Below, piece after piece: positions 1 to 11,093 of a DNA stretch of 64,000 nucleotides (position 1 is the stretch's first letter; every line of letters begins with the position of its first letter). The position numbers were made by a program, and so were the translations under genes. The stretch comes from Adiantum capillus-veneris (taxonomy: Eukaryota; Streptophyta; Polypodiopsida; Polypodiales; Pteridaceae). The notes beneath the pieces are model-generated. The model was not told the DNA's origin. It saw only the letters and a program-made list of their open reading frames with translations, and made no database searches. Where the stretch lies: positions 47,363,098 to 47,427,097 of the forward strand of contig CM043962.1 of assembly GCA_014529385.2 (NCBI GenBank). The letters are read 5' to 3'.

Positions 1-1028
1 TCTTTGGCATCGATAGCGAAAAACTGCTTCACGATGGAAGCTCTTAAAGCTTTCCATGTTCGTGGAGCTTCACCGTTTGATCATAGGCTAGACCACCATT
101 GCCTGGCGGACTTTTGAAAATGCACAGCTACATGACGTAGCTTAGAGGACTCCATGAAGCCTTCATCTCCAAACGCCGCATTGAATTGTTGGATAAAGGC
201 CAAGACTTTGTCCGTAGCACCAAAGGTGCCATCGTAGGTAAGGAAAGAGATGTTATTTCCTCCCTCTTTGAACTTTTTGAGCTTGGACGGCCTCTTCCAG
301 GTGGCATAGGATTTCCTATGGCCTCTTTTTTTAGGTGGTTTGAGAACTGCACCATCACTTTCTTATGAAGAGGAAGAGTATGAGGAGGATGGAGAAGAGG
401 GTGACCTCTTTCTCGCCTTTTTCTTCCCTTGTTCCTCCTTGTCTGCACCATCACTTTCTTCAGAAGAGGAAGAGGATAAGAAGATGGAGAAGAGGGTGAC
501 CTCTTTCGTGCCTTTTTCTTCTCTTGTTTTCTCTCTTCCCTCTTTGAATTATGGTGTAGAGAAGTATGCAATGGTCTTCTTCGTTTAGGGGGTGTTGGAG
601 AGCGTTTTGCCCGTCGTCTTCGTGGAGCCATCTGTGACGAGGTGGCAGGAGACTCATTTCTTTCTCGTTCTTTTGGTGGGGGCTCGACCGTTGATACTTG
701 GGTTCTCCTTTGGGAGGGAGATGCCTCATCGAGTAGCAAGTTTTCCTTTGTATGGATCCTCCTCTTCTTCCCTTATTGGAGAGAGTCCTCTTTTGGAAGT
801 CTCACTAGGAGGCTTCCTAGGTACTCTTTCTTCTTGGTGGGGAGTTTGGAGAATACCATAGGTGCGCACTTGCTGTAGCACTTCACCTTGGAGGGATGGA
901 TTGCCCAGGGCTTGTTGAAGCCTAGAAACAAGATAGCTTACAAGAATAGGGGCATCATTAGTTTCTCTTTCATTAGCAAAATCAAAGCTATCAACATTCA
1001 TTTCAATCTCTTTTCCCTTGTCAGCCAT
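1..1028 (-). pseudogene. Ty3/gypsy-type gag pseudogene, cut by left edge
   Basis: Decayed gag (structural capsid) gene of an LTR retrotransposon. It starts at an ATG at 1028 (MADKGKEIE) and runs about 100 codons to a stop at 726. The middle (about 730-250) reads best in another frame as a very basic KR-rich stretch. The gag core returns in the first frame from about 236 to the edge, with FIQQFNAAFGDEGF, SARQWWSSL, a stop, then APRTWKALRASI, which is the usual retrotransposon gag pattern of aromatic and WW positions. So at least two frameshifts and two stops are present and it cannot make a full protein. Protease and polymerase would lie left of the window. The gag assignment is from motifs; the family is not resolved. 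Confidence 0.75.
349..540. repeat. 96-bp tandem duplication inside gag
   Basis: The phrase gcaccatcactttctt starts at 349 and again at 445, and the following GA-rich sequence (gaagaggaaga, then gagaagagggtgacctcttt) is repeated with few changes. The unit is 96 bp, a multiple of three, so the duplication itself keeps the gag frame and doubles a charged KR/E-rich segment. Confidence 0.8.
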
Positions 1029-1662
1029 ACTAGCAAATTTTAGGTGTAAATTTTACTCGTACTTTGGCACTTCAAGCCCTAGTTGCTAATCCTCTTTACC
1101 TTCAAAGCTAAGCACTCAAGCCTCTATACCCGTGGCCCAAATATTATTAATTGCAAGGAAGGAATAGAAGAGAGGGTTCAACAGAGCCAAGACAACACCA
1201 GTTCCTGTCAAGCTTCTAATAGCTAAATAATGGTTAAGACATAGGCAAGCCCCGTAGGACTCCATTATTGAGATCATATCTCTCGACGGTATCCCCGTTA
1301 ACTGCATACCGTTACCTGCATAAAGTAGGCGTGCTTCAAGGATGAAACTCCCTATTCTACTTACTCTTTTGCAATTAATAACACCAACCATTTGTAACAA
1401 GCTTGAGGACCTCTTTTCTTGAGCAAGAAACAGAAACCAATATCTCTAATTCCAATGTAACATTTAATGCACTAGTAACTTGTGTGTAGCGGAAATTGAT
1501 AACATAGTGAGCATTTTATTAAGAACAAGTTCCTAATGAGCATAGGGAGAGTACTTAATTTGAGAAAGCAACATAGCAATTTATCAACGTGAACTTGTGA
1601 GCTTTATGTACTATCCTCCTCTTTCTGTAGCTTGGATAAGCTTTCTAGACATTGGCCCGAGC
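1029..1662. other. No supported gene; possible leader or LTR of the left gag element
   Basis: This stretch lies upstream of the minus-strand gag start at 1028 and before the end of the Tat-like element. I see no motif-bearing ORF, no clear primer site and no repeated LTR partner. By position it may hold the leader or LTR of the left-edge element. Confidence 0.3.
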
Positions 1663-2223
1663 TTAAAAAGACTTCAATTCCTTTAAATTTTCATGACCTA
1701 CATAAGTGGCTGGGGCCACATATAAACGTGTAACATGTACATGCACTCTACTACTTGCAAGTTGGCCCGCCTCTTGGTTTTGGTCCCTTTTGACATGCTT
1801 GAATTGAACCTCTTCAAAAAACTTCAACAACTTTTTAATGGCCAAGAGCCAATGCTTCAATGAATCCCGTCTTACATGCCATTGGCCTAATAGCTGCTTG
1901 ATGACTAACAAAGCACCACTTTTTACCACTAGTCTGGAAATTTCAAACTCCATGCATTGCTTCAAACCTAAATGCAAAGTAAGATACTCCACCTCATTGT
2001 TGGTGTGAACATCCTCCAAGTCGTTAGCCTTTGAAAATATCACTTTTCCATGTGGATCCTGTATCACCACACCTCCACCTACTTTTTGTATCACCCTTCT
2101 GAAAGCACAACTGAACCACAAAGTAAACGTTACATCCAAGTCCGACTCTTGTTTAGCTTCATCTCGTACCACTCTTGGATAAACTGGAAATTCGACCTCC
2201 TTGTTGACCAAAATATCTGCCAA
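1663..2223 (-). pseudogene. Second (archaeal-like) RNase H domain of the Tat-like element
   Basis: The domain follows the gypsy RNase H after the linker ADILVNKEVEFPVYP, which corresponds to the usual ALADFLAE linker. Recognisable parts are GGGVVIQDPHGKVIFSKAN (first strands), NNEVEY (the NNxAEY box with the catalytic Glu) and LVIKQLLGQWHVR. The first catalytic Asp, normally in a DGS motif before the glycines, is missing: WFSCAFRRVIQKVGGG is found instead. The third Asp, normally GDSxLVIxQ, is also replaced (KSGALLVIKQ). The domain is therefore expected to be inactive. It would remove RNA from the RNA/DNA hybrid during reverse transcription. Confidence 0.7.
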
Positions 2224-2265
2224 ATGAGACCGACTAGTATGGTTGACCTTGAATTCAAACTCAAA

Positions 2266-2700
2266 CTAATGTAGCTCTATCACCCATTTCACAATCTGCT
2301 TGGTTGGCTTCAAGTGCAGCACCACCTCAAGCAAAAGATTGTTAGCTGTCAACACATAAAACTTACAAACAATGAGATACACTTTGAACTTCCTGCAAGC
2401 AAAGACTAAAACCATCATCCACTGTTCTACTTCAGTATAGGTTTCCTCTCTAGGACTTATCACCTTGCTCTCAGAATAAATAGGCTTGTAGCTTTTTCCT
2501 ACCTTGTGCAGCAACATCGCTCCAATAGCCACAATACCCACCGTCATAGCAATGTAAAAAGTGTCCTCTTGGTTGGGAGGACACACTGTAGGTAGCTGAC
2601 ATATAATCCCGTTCACCTTATATAACACTTCTTGAGCTTCATCATCCCATTGAAAACCGATGCACCTAGTGAGACCTATTATGTAGTAGAGGATACACAT
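2266..2700 (-). pseudogene. Gypsy RNase H domain
   Basis: RNase H region immediately downstream of the RT. Recognisable parts: FQWDDEAQEVLYKV (the FxWxxxxxxAFxxLK start), TFYIAMTVGIVAIGAMLL, YKPIYSESKVISPREETYTEVEQ, ACRKFKVYL and IVKWVIELH. In the first block the usual catalytic Asp of the FyiDAS pattern is replaced (FYIAMT), so activity is doubtful. It is co-linear with the RT remnant upstream and the second RNase H downstream. Confidence 0.75.
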
Positions 2701-2759
2701 ACTGGGACAACATTCAAAAAAACCATGACAAATACTTTACTTTATGCACAAATGAGGCC

Positions 2760-3319
2760 AAACCTCGAGCACTGGAACGAGGCTCCATCATAACTAGAGC
2801 CTTAACCTTGTTTGGATCCACCGCAATTCCATTTTGTGACACCACATGGCCCATCAACTATGCTCGAGATTGTGCTAGCTTGCATTTCTTTAGGTTCAAT
2901 TGACCTCCCTCTTCGTCCAACCTTTGAAAACACAAGTGCAACTTTGACAAGTGCTCCTCTCTAGAGATATAGCAGCCAACATCAACCATGAATACCCCCC
3001 TAAACCTACCCAAGCAAACACCCCGTTCATCTAATCTTGGAAAGTAGCATAAGCATTTACCAACCCGAATGGCATCCTACGATAGGCAAAATATCCCCAT
3101 GGAGAGATAAATGTAGTCTTCAATCGATCCTCTGGTGCAATCCCTATTTGGAAATATCCTGAAAATCCATCCATAGTTGAATACCTCTCATGGCCAGCTA
3201 CTTGATTCAAGATCTCGTCCTAGAATGGTAGTGGGTAGTGGTTCCGCTTCATGGCCACATTCAATGGCAATCCCTCTCTGGAAATATCCTAAAAAACCAT
3301 CCATAGTTGAATACCTCTC
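2760..3319 (-). pseudogene. RT remnant, C-terminal half (Tat-like element)
   Basis: Translation of the minus strand gives MDGFSGYFQIGIAPED, ISPWGYFAYRRMPFGLVNAYATFQ and MNGVF, the central RT blocks, and then decays. The YxDD box is not readable. Together with 5205-5700 it forms one RT interrupted by the LTR element at 3320-5204. No single reading frame spans it. Confidence 0.75.
3137..3319. repeat. 130-bp duplication in the RT target of the mini LTR element
   Basis: The stretch from gcaatccct at 3137 recurs from 3267, a period of 130 bp: both copies hold ggaaatatcct, ccatccatagttgaatacctctc and so on. The second copy is cut after ctctc at 3319 and resumes at 5205, on the other side of the LTR element (tggctagctacttgattc). 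So the RT was already partly duplicated when the element inserted into the second copy. Confidence 0.85.
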
Positions 3320-3691
<372 letters not shown>

Positions 3692-3701
3692 ATCCCCCCC
3701 T
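3692..3701 (-). promoter_or_regulatory. Polypurine tract of the mini element
   Basis: On the minus strand this reads GAGGGGGGAT directly before the 3' LTR. It has the expected place and composition for the plus-strand primer of reverse transcription. Confidence 0.75.
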
Positions 3702-4155
3702 CAAGCCCGAACTGGACAAGCAACTCATGATACCTCGAGTTTTTGGTATACTCGTCAACAGTGAGTTTTAGGTTTTCTCACAACCAAGGATTTTTGGTTT
3801 ATCCATAACCTGGTGCTAGATCAGTAACCCCCCCTTGAATAGATAGGGTGTAGGTGAAAACATTAGCTACCAAAAGTGGAGTATTTGGTTCATTGCCAAA
3901 CCTTGGGTTTTAGGTGTACCCAGTAACCTCATGAGAAGCAGTAAAAAAATAGGCTGAGAACTGACAAAAATTGGGACTTGAGAACAAAATCTGATAAATT
4001 TGGGAGGTCTTACCACTTATCTGTGAGGTGGCAGTGTCTATATCCCGTACAAATTTTTTGATATGATGAAAGCTGACAAGCATGACAATGACTGAAAACA
4101 AGGCTTTGACTGAAAAATGTATGTTTGTTTGAACAATAGACAAAAGCTGGCAAAT

Positions 4156-4659
4156 CTATGACACTAAAGTGGTAAAATAATTTGTGAAAACTTGTAGTGC
4201 AATCTCGAAGGAGATCTTGATGTTCATCATCTGTTGAAGTACCTCTTGGTTCTCGAAGCAAACTGTTGGTTTATGGATGTTTTTCATCTTCTCCAAATCA
4301 ACATGTAGTATTGGATCAATCTCCATCGAGCTATTCTCTGTCCGATCTAGTTCTCCAGTACCATATAGCTCTTGATAACCACCGTGGTTGACAAGGCCCA
4401 AAGCTTTGTTTAACTTCTCCGTTGTCACCAACAAAATCTCCAATAGCTGCATTTTTTTAATACGCAGGTAGCTTGCCTTCCACAATTTGGAAATTCGATC
4501 TGCAAAGAGACTATGAGCATTGACGAGCATCCGGTTATTAATGCTGAGTGCCGTATTGCAGGGTCGAGGATGCTCGAGGTGGGAATAGTGCCTTGCTTGA
4601 AATAGTAATTGGGTGGCCACTTTGTTTTCAGTGTGAAAATCACAATAAAACATTACCAA
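4156..4659 (-). CDS. Hypothetical 167-codon ORF inside the mini LTR element
   Basis: The only sizeable interior ORF in the element's own orientation. It has no zinc knuckle, no protease DSGA/DTGA box and no RT motif, and I do not recognise it as a gag. It has scattered Lys/Glu-rich stretches (LRIKKMQLLEILLVTTEKLN). It could be a gag relic or chance coding. A plus-strand reading through 4548-5081 ends in the GA tract and looks like a shadow. Confidence 0.3.
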   Translation of the reverse strand: MVMFYCDFHTENKVATQLLFQARHYSHLEHPRPCNTALSINNRMLVNAHSLFADRISKLWKASYLRIKKMQLLEILLVTTEKLNKALGLVNHGGYQELYGTGELDRTENSSMEIDPILHVDLEKMKNIHKPTVCFENQEVLQQMMNIKISFEIALQVFTNYFTTLVS

Positions 4660-4890
4660 AAAAGAAGCACATTGTCCTTAGCAGCCGAAACAGACGATGG
4701 CGAGCAAGGCAGTTTTACTCACAGCGGGATGAGGAGGCCGAACCAGGGCTTGCTCATGTGTCGAGAAAGCCTTACAATAGCAGGGCGATCAGGTTGATGC
4801 CGTTTTTGATCGTTTTGGTGCAGTTCGATAGCTTGCTTTCCCTTCTGCAGGCAGTCGTTCCCGCGCGCCGACTCGAGCCGAGAAGCACTA

Positions 4891-4902
4891 GCTTTGATAC
4901 CA
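4891..4902 (-). promoter_or_regulatory. Primer binding site (initiator-Met tRNA type)
   Basis: The minus strand reads TGGTATCAAAGC two bases inside the 5' LTR. It matches the plant initiator-Met primer site TGGTATCAGAGC except at one base. Confidence 0.85.
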
Positions 4903-4904
4903 GT

Positions 4905-4972
4905 TGTTGGAACGAGGGCTATGGTGGGTGCAGCCTAAGGCAAGCCATGGCGTGGATGATGAGCATGCAGAG

Positions 4973-5015
<43 letters not shown>

Positions 5016-5204
5016 CGACACAGCTTGAAGAGGGAAAAACACGCTACTCTCTTTTCTATTAATGAAAGGGTCTTTACATAGATTTTGAAAGATGATAGCA
5101 ACCACTCCTTTCTCTTTATGCAAACTGAACTTATTTGATGGCCTATAGCTGTATGCTTTGAGCCATGTTCTCATGGGCTAACAAACATGGGCTTGAACCC
5201 AACA
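4905..5204 (-). repeat. 5' LTR of the mini element (300 bp)
   Basis: Partner of 3320-3691 with a shorter GA tract (4977-5012). On the element's own strand the tract is CT and lies in the last third of the LTR, probably in the transcribed U5 part. Confidence 0.9.
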
Positions 5205-5700
5205 CTCTCATGGCTAGCTACTTGATTCAAGATCTCGTCCTAGAATGGTAGTGGGTAGTGGTTCCGCTTCATGGCCACATTCAATGGCTTGTAGTCGACA
5301 CATACTCTCCACTTCCCATTCTTCTTTGGAGTGATGACCACCACTGAACAAACCCACTCTGACTCCTTCACAAGATAGATGATACATGCATCCAATAGTT
5401 TGTTTATCTCCTACCAAAGGGCTTCTTTTTGTATCTCTCCTAGTATTCTTAGCTTTTGTGCTTTCAACTTGTATCCTCCTTGAGAACAATTTTGTGATCA
5501 ACTCCCCTCGCACCTCATAGATCTCTGTACTCCATTGCACAAAAGATTTGGATAGAAAGCACACAATTTCACATAACTCTCTTTCTCCTGCTTGGTTGAA
5601 TCCTTCCTCAACATAATTATCACCTCCTCGGATCCTATACCATGAACCTGTGGTTGCACCTCCTCTTTCCCATGAGAACTTTCCATTGTGACACCAAATA
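5205..5700 (-). pseudogene. RT remnant, N-terminal half (Tat-like element)
   Basis: Minus-strand translation gives LLDACIIYLVKESEWVCSV, then VVITPKKNGKWRVCVDYKPLN and RNHYPLPF, the first conserved RT blocks, then a stop. It continues across the inserted element into 3319-2760. The same region upstream (to 5700) has only short open stretches. Confidence 0.75.
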
Positions 5701-5829
5701 AATCGGCATCAATCTTCACATATCATCTTCACTGTGATCTTGCTCTATATTTGTGTAACCTTCATCGTATGTCATCTCCGTCTCATACTCATAGATGGTT
5801 GTTGTATCCTCTTCATCTCTTGTTGCCAT

Positions 5830-6514
5830 AGGATGTGCATGGCTTTCTTTGGTCGTCAAATTCAACACTATCTACCTTCCTTTCTCTCTGCCATAGGCAA
5901 GGAAAACACCCCACTCTCCCAATCCTGCTTGGCTCCAATTGCCTGGAGCGATGGACTCCCCAAAATAATATGGTATGCATTGTCACCTGCCTTCATCACA
6001 AAAAAATTCAATCAAGCATTATATACCCATCACCTTCACCTTCATATTTTGAGCCACACCCAAACACCCTAGCTTTAGCATGGTTGGCCATCCTCATCCG
6101 CACATTTGACTTGGCTATTACCTTTACAACTATCTCTTTCATAGCCGCTTCTGTCATCACACCTACATGTGCTCCACCATCTATGTAGGCTTATACCTGC
6201 ATCCGCTTCTCAATGACCACATCCATAAGAGGAAGAACATCAATCGAAATGCCCATACTTAAGGCCATATTCTGCACTGCTTGCACATTGCCCTTAGCTC
6301 TTGGCAGCCTTGTGCCGACACTCGTGGACCAGTGTCTTCTTAGATTGGGGTTCAAAGCCAACAATTTCCCAAATGTAATATTAGCTTTTTGACTTTCGAC
6401 ATCACTTACTAGATCATACTTGGGGTAGCTGTGTCCTAGCTGAAAATCTGCTTTCTTTATCTTGCGGTGCCTTCTCCTCTTGCCAGTCTTAGGCTGCTCT
6501 TTGCTCTCGTACAT
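5830..6514 (-). pseudogene. Gypsy protease remnant (Tat-like element)
   Basis: The 6514-6191 part contains YDLVSDVESQKANITFGKLL, a common pre-protease phrase in plant gypsy elements. Just downstream, at about 6188, AYIDGGAHVGVMTE gives the retropepsin active site as D-G-G rather than D-T/S-G, as in several gypsy proteases. The remainder decays with stops. It lies between the zinc knuckle and the RT, the normal position. Confidence 0.65.
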
Positions 6515-6714
6515 CTTCTCTTTACCTTACGAGCTGGGGTTTCCCTTTTGGTCTCTGTCTCCCTTTCACCTCTTGCATTTTTGTTGGTTAAGACTTCCAA
6601 AAATTCAACCTCCTGCCTATCCACCCCGATGATATTCACTCTAGGGGTCTCACCACCATCAAGCGGGGTCGGCTGCACTGGATTCTCAGCTTCCTGCTCC
6701 CTCTGGCCATTGGA

Positions 6715-6933
6715 CTACCCTTGACATCTGCCTCTGCCAAATAGCGAGTACATGCCTCCTTTTTCTCTTGGCGGATGTGGAAAATCTTGTGCATGATGAC
6801 CTTCTTCTCCACAATTGTAACATGGGCCAGGCAATGGTCTCACCCTGCATCTTGCTCCTCTTGGTTGTGCCCTGTCCATCACATTTAGCCTCAACTCTTG
6901 CATATTCTCAAACAGATCTTGGACTGTCCGCAC
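6715..6933 (-). pseudogene. Gag zinc-knuckle segment
   Basis: Contains CYNCGEEGHHAQDF, a CCHC nucleocapsid knuckle whose last Cys has become Phe. It follows a basic linker (PRGARCRVRPLPGP). It is the C-terminal gag region of the Tat-like element. Confidence 0.7.
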
Positions 6934-7062
6934 CCAGTTTTATGGCACACCTGCTACACCCCGATTACCATGGTTCCCCTCTTGGACAACTTCTCGGGGG
7001 CTCTGAGGTTGGATAGGAGCCATCGCCTCGTAGCCTATTTGCACCCTGCTCAGTTTTCTTCT

Positions 7063-7540
7063 TTATTTTCTTGCTTTTTGATCGTGCAGTCGCCATTGCA
7101 CCATTCTAGTTTTTTGGACTTTCAAAATCCACCTTTTTCTAACTTTAAGATGTAGGCACACCATGAATTTTTCAAGATTGAAATAGTCCTTGTTAGCCAA
7201 CTGCATGACCGCCGTCAACTTTGTCCAACATGCTTCAAAACGATCTAAAAACAGATTGAAATCCTCAATTACATCTTGCTTGAGAGCTTTAAGCTTCACA
7301 TCCATCTTGACGGAGATGCTTCCCTGCAAAAATCCTATAAGAACCGTGCCCGTAAAGCCGACCATGCTTGCCTCGGCTCACCTTCCAATGCATCATACCA
7401 TACTTTAGTTTTACTGCGCATCACCAATGGAAAGGTTTGCATTCTACTATCTTCATTAGGCATACACAATGACAACGTATACAATCTAAAATCTACAATC
7501 CACTCATTGGGATTCACCTCGCCTATGAAAATTGGACCAT
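7063..7540 (-). pseudogene. Gag core (Tat-like element)
   Basis: Read from 7540 downward: GEVNPNEWIVDFRLYTLSL, ADALEGEP-type turn as KVWYDALEGEPRQAW, then a frame change to FNLFLDRFEACWTKL and LEKFMVCLHLKVRKRW. This is the usual retrotransposon gag layout (W...A..WY..L......W..L...F). At least one frameshift splits it near 7340. Confidence 0.7.
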
Positions 7541-9549
7541 AGCTTCAAGACACCATCTCTACCAATGCCAAAAACTACACTTCTTCACCAAAACAGGAGC
7601 AACCAGTGTGGACCTTTGTGGGGGCACTAGAAGATGGAAAGGGGGAAGGGGATACACACCCATAACACAAAACCAATGCCTCTCTATAGCCCAGCGTATA
7701 CACAACACCCCTAAACACTCAAATTCACCTTTGAAACAACACGATATTACTTGCAAACATACGTTTGAGTACATTAACACACATATATACGTCTTGAAAA
7801 GCTCAAGCACCCAATGCACACACATAAACCCTGGTTCCACATGACAACCACAAGCAAAAGAGAAAAAGGGGGGTGGGAAATCATCATCGTGTTGGGCAAT
7901 GGCAAGCTTCTTCTTCAAAAGGCGGTTACAAAAGCCCTTGTACTATGCAGGGCACTCCTCTCTTCACTCTCCTCCTCCACCATGTTCAGAGCCCCTAAAA
8001 AATGACAAAAAAGGCCCCTATATATGCGTGCATGATTATCTTTAACAATTGCTATTTTTAATCAACCACTTCTTTAGTAACCCTATTGGTGAACACCCCA
8101 TTCTATTTTTGGCATCATCTTGCATGGCTAAACCCACATGAACCACCCCTTGAGCCCTAGGGGGATGTCACGGAGCCGTTACAACCCCTTGGGTGCACAA
8201 TCTCCTCAATAAAATGTTTTGGTGCCTAAGGGCACCATGGGAGCGGAGCGCCCCCTGCCATGTCATCATTGTTGCCATGGTAGCTGGTCACCACCGTCCA
8301 ACACAAACGATGCAAATGTTGCCACGTGCCACCATAAACTTCCAACGAGCACCACAGACGCTGTCGCAGTGCCTCCCAAGACCGCTTGTGAGCACGCCAT
8401 AGCGAAGGAGCTCTGTATCCCCCATCTCTTCTCCCAAATGGCCTCATGACCTAGCTCAAATACGCAGTGCATTTCACTCGATGTTGCACATACAGGTTAT
8501 TATCTGTTGCCATGTGGCATGCTCATAGGGTATACACCCTCCTTGCCTCCAAAAAATCCCTGTGTGGAATATACAAAAATCTTCTTTTTTGTCACCAATT
8601 TGCAAGTATGCCATTTTTTCCTTTGGAACCCAATTTTTATCTTGTAAAACCACCGTCAGAGCTCGTATTGTCGACTTCAACTCTTATGGAGCTTGCTGTA
8701 TTTTGAGACACCTAGGCTGCAAAAACAAGCAAAAAACATCTCACGCCCCCTCTCCACCAACTTCTCCAACCTTCTGCAGCCCGTAACTTTTCAACCATGA
8801 GCTCGATGGATGAGCCGTCAAGTCTTGTCAACTCTATATGGCATACAATACCTTCTAAATCCTGATTGGGCCTAAAAAAACATAGAACAACATGCCAACC
8901 AATGCAATCAAGTTGGCTGGCCCCCATCAAACTTTCAATTGACCATATCTTTCTCGTTTGGGACCCGATTGGTGATCCGAAAAAATCGGCATGACCCATA
9001 ACTCGAGCACTTAAATCCTATGTATTGAAACCTGCTTTGGCTACCACTTGCCCCCATCTACCCTATCCATTGGGAATCTGCAAACTACTTCAGCTTTAAA
9101 AAGCCATAACTAGCACTCTATAGATCCATTTGAGGAGTCGTCTGGACCGGCTTCTAAAAAACCTCGAACACTACATTCCAAAGCATCAACTCAACACTTA
9201 CATACATGGACTTGCCAACCCAATTGGCCTCTTCTGGAGATTTTTTGGCGTAAGAAACCACATCAAACATACACTTCTGTTGTCCCTTACTTTCTCAGGC
9301 CTCCCATACCATGCACTTGCCATCATCCATAGCACTGCACAATACACTTCCCAAAATTGACCAACTTCATCTGTACCAATGTCTATGTCAAACTCTTCAT
9401 TGTCTATAGGGATAACAACTCTTGCTGCCATTATGCCCAATATAATTTTGTCGTAGAAAATCAATGGAGCATAGTTATCACATGTGTCAAATCCTGGAAA
9501 GCTATTGAAACTTTTGAAAAAAGCTCATTAACTTCTTGGTTAAATTGTG
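7541..9549. other. About 2 kb without a supported gene
   Basis: Open stretches here lack recognisable motifs on both strands. By position it may hold the leader and LTR of the Tat-like element and the 3' part of the next decayed gypsy element, but I found no repeated LTR, primer site or integrase. Confidence 0.4.
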
Positions 9550-10180
9550 ACTCTCCATCAACAATAAACTCTCAACTTTAGCGAGATCAAGAGCTATACC
9601 ATATGCATTGATTTGATGTCCTAGGAGCACCACCTTTGGCCTAGCTATCTTACACTTGGATGGATTGAGCTATGTTCTATCTTCATCAAGCTTTTTGAAC
9701 ACCCAATCAAGATCTATAACATGCAAATCTCTATTGCCCTCAAACACAAAAATCAATCATTAGGACTTGAGCAAAAGAACCATTGAGGTAAGGAGCAAGG
9801 ACCTTATCCATCCAACGTTTAAAATTTGCATATGCATTCAAGAGTCCAAATGACATAACTTTGTAGAAAAATACTCTTTAAAATTTGACAAAGCTTTTTT
9901 TCCTTTGATCTTTATGTGCTATGCAAAAATGAAAGTAGCCACTAAATCCATCGCATATAAAATACCTTTGATTCCTTGGAACATCATCCAAAATTTCATC
10001 TTGAAATGGAAGAAACTATTAATTCCACTTTGAAGCAACATTTAAAGGTATGTGTCATCCTCCATATGTTGACTTCCTTTGGAACAATGACAACAAGAGA
10101 GATCCATTTTGCATCATCAACCGAATAGATAAAACTTGCTTGCAAAAGCTTCTCAACTTCTACCTCCAAAACCTATCAAT
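9550..10180 (-). pseudogene. Second decayed gypsy RT
   Basis: No long ORF, but the minus strand gives RT blocks in changing frames: VDDAKWISLVVIVPK (about 10150-10077), FYMRW/CDGFSGYFHFCIAHKDQ, VMSFGLLNAYANFKRWMDKV, LAPYLNGSFAQVLMIDF (decayed catalytic box), and KVVLLGHQINAYGIALD (about 9640-9570). The order and spacing fit one RT. It is distinct from the Tat-like RT to the left. Confidence 0.65.
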
Positions 10181-10639
10181 ATTGAATAGTATCCAAACAC
10201 CTTAGCTTTTGAAAAACTGGTCGTGTACCCTCCTTTGTTACGTTATTTCATGAACCACGCTTGAAGTCCCTCTTATTGCCAAAATAGCTTTTGCAAAAAA
10301 ATTTGTACACCTGTCAAAAAGATACAAATAATCTTCTCTTTTATGAATAGTCAAATCATTAACAAGCATACCCATCAATTCCTCCTTTGGTACATTGGAT
10401 TTGAAGTCAATTTTCTTATCTTCTTTCTTCTTTTTCTCCTTTTGAATGGCCTAGTCTTCATCCATATGCAAACCACAAACATCCATGCCAAGCTATAAAA
10501 GACCTTGACTAAAGCTATCTTCTTCATTGTAGATAGAAGAAGCACTTAAATTTTCATCGTACATGTCTTGCATGGTTGAAGTAGACACCTCTATTTCTTC
10601 CTCTTCCTCTCCAATTTACAATACTTTTTCTGTTTCCAT
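10181..10639 (-). other. Protease-RT linker of the second gypsy remnant
   Basis: Lysine- and acid-rich minus-strand fragments such as EEEEEIEVSTSTMQDMYDE and QKEKKKKEDKKIDFKS, as in the variable linker between protease and RT in gypsy polyproteins. There is no catalytic motif. Confidence 0.4.
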
Positions 10640-11038
10640 GCCGTAACAAGTTCTTTGATGTCTTGGAAAATCCACAAATAGATTAGTGTAGCCTCTATAT
10701 TGACCCTGCCTCGATCTCATGGCTATTAGCCATGGCCTCCCCCAAATGAACGAATAAGTTTCGAACTATACTGGCATCACATGCATATCCATAATTGCTT
10801 TTTGACCCAAAACATTCAGCTCCAAACCATGTATGACACCCACGCATTTAAGGGGGTTTCTAATCACTGAGCAAAAAAACCAAGTGAAGATAAATCCGAG
10901 CAAATTGATACAAGAGCAACAATAGTGAAAGAAAAACATTATGCCATACACATTACTTTCACTACCACATATCTGACACTTAATTAGCAAAAAATGAGAT
11001 TTTAGAACCATTATGAAAATTGAATACTCGAGACACAA
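10640..11038 (-). pseudogene. Gypsy protease C-terminal remnant
   Basis: Contains GVIHGLELNVLGQKAIMDM, then FETYSFIWGRPWL, corresponding to the flap region and the closing LGRPWL motif of gypsy proteases. The active-site part upstream is not readable. It is co-linear with the RT at 9550-10180. Confidence 0.55.
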
Positions 11039-11093
11039 GCAATCTCTTCATACTCAAAACATATATAGTTCAATTCCACGTGGCATGTCTCCT

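Noticed and set aside
1116-1400. 94-codon minus-strand ORF
   Set aside because: No motif, no homologous partner in the window; probably chance.
4548-5081. 177-codon plus-strand ORF through the mini element
   Set aside because: Opposite to the element's orientation and ends in the GA tract and LTR.
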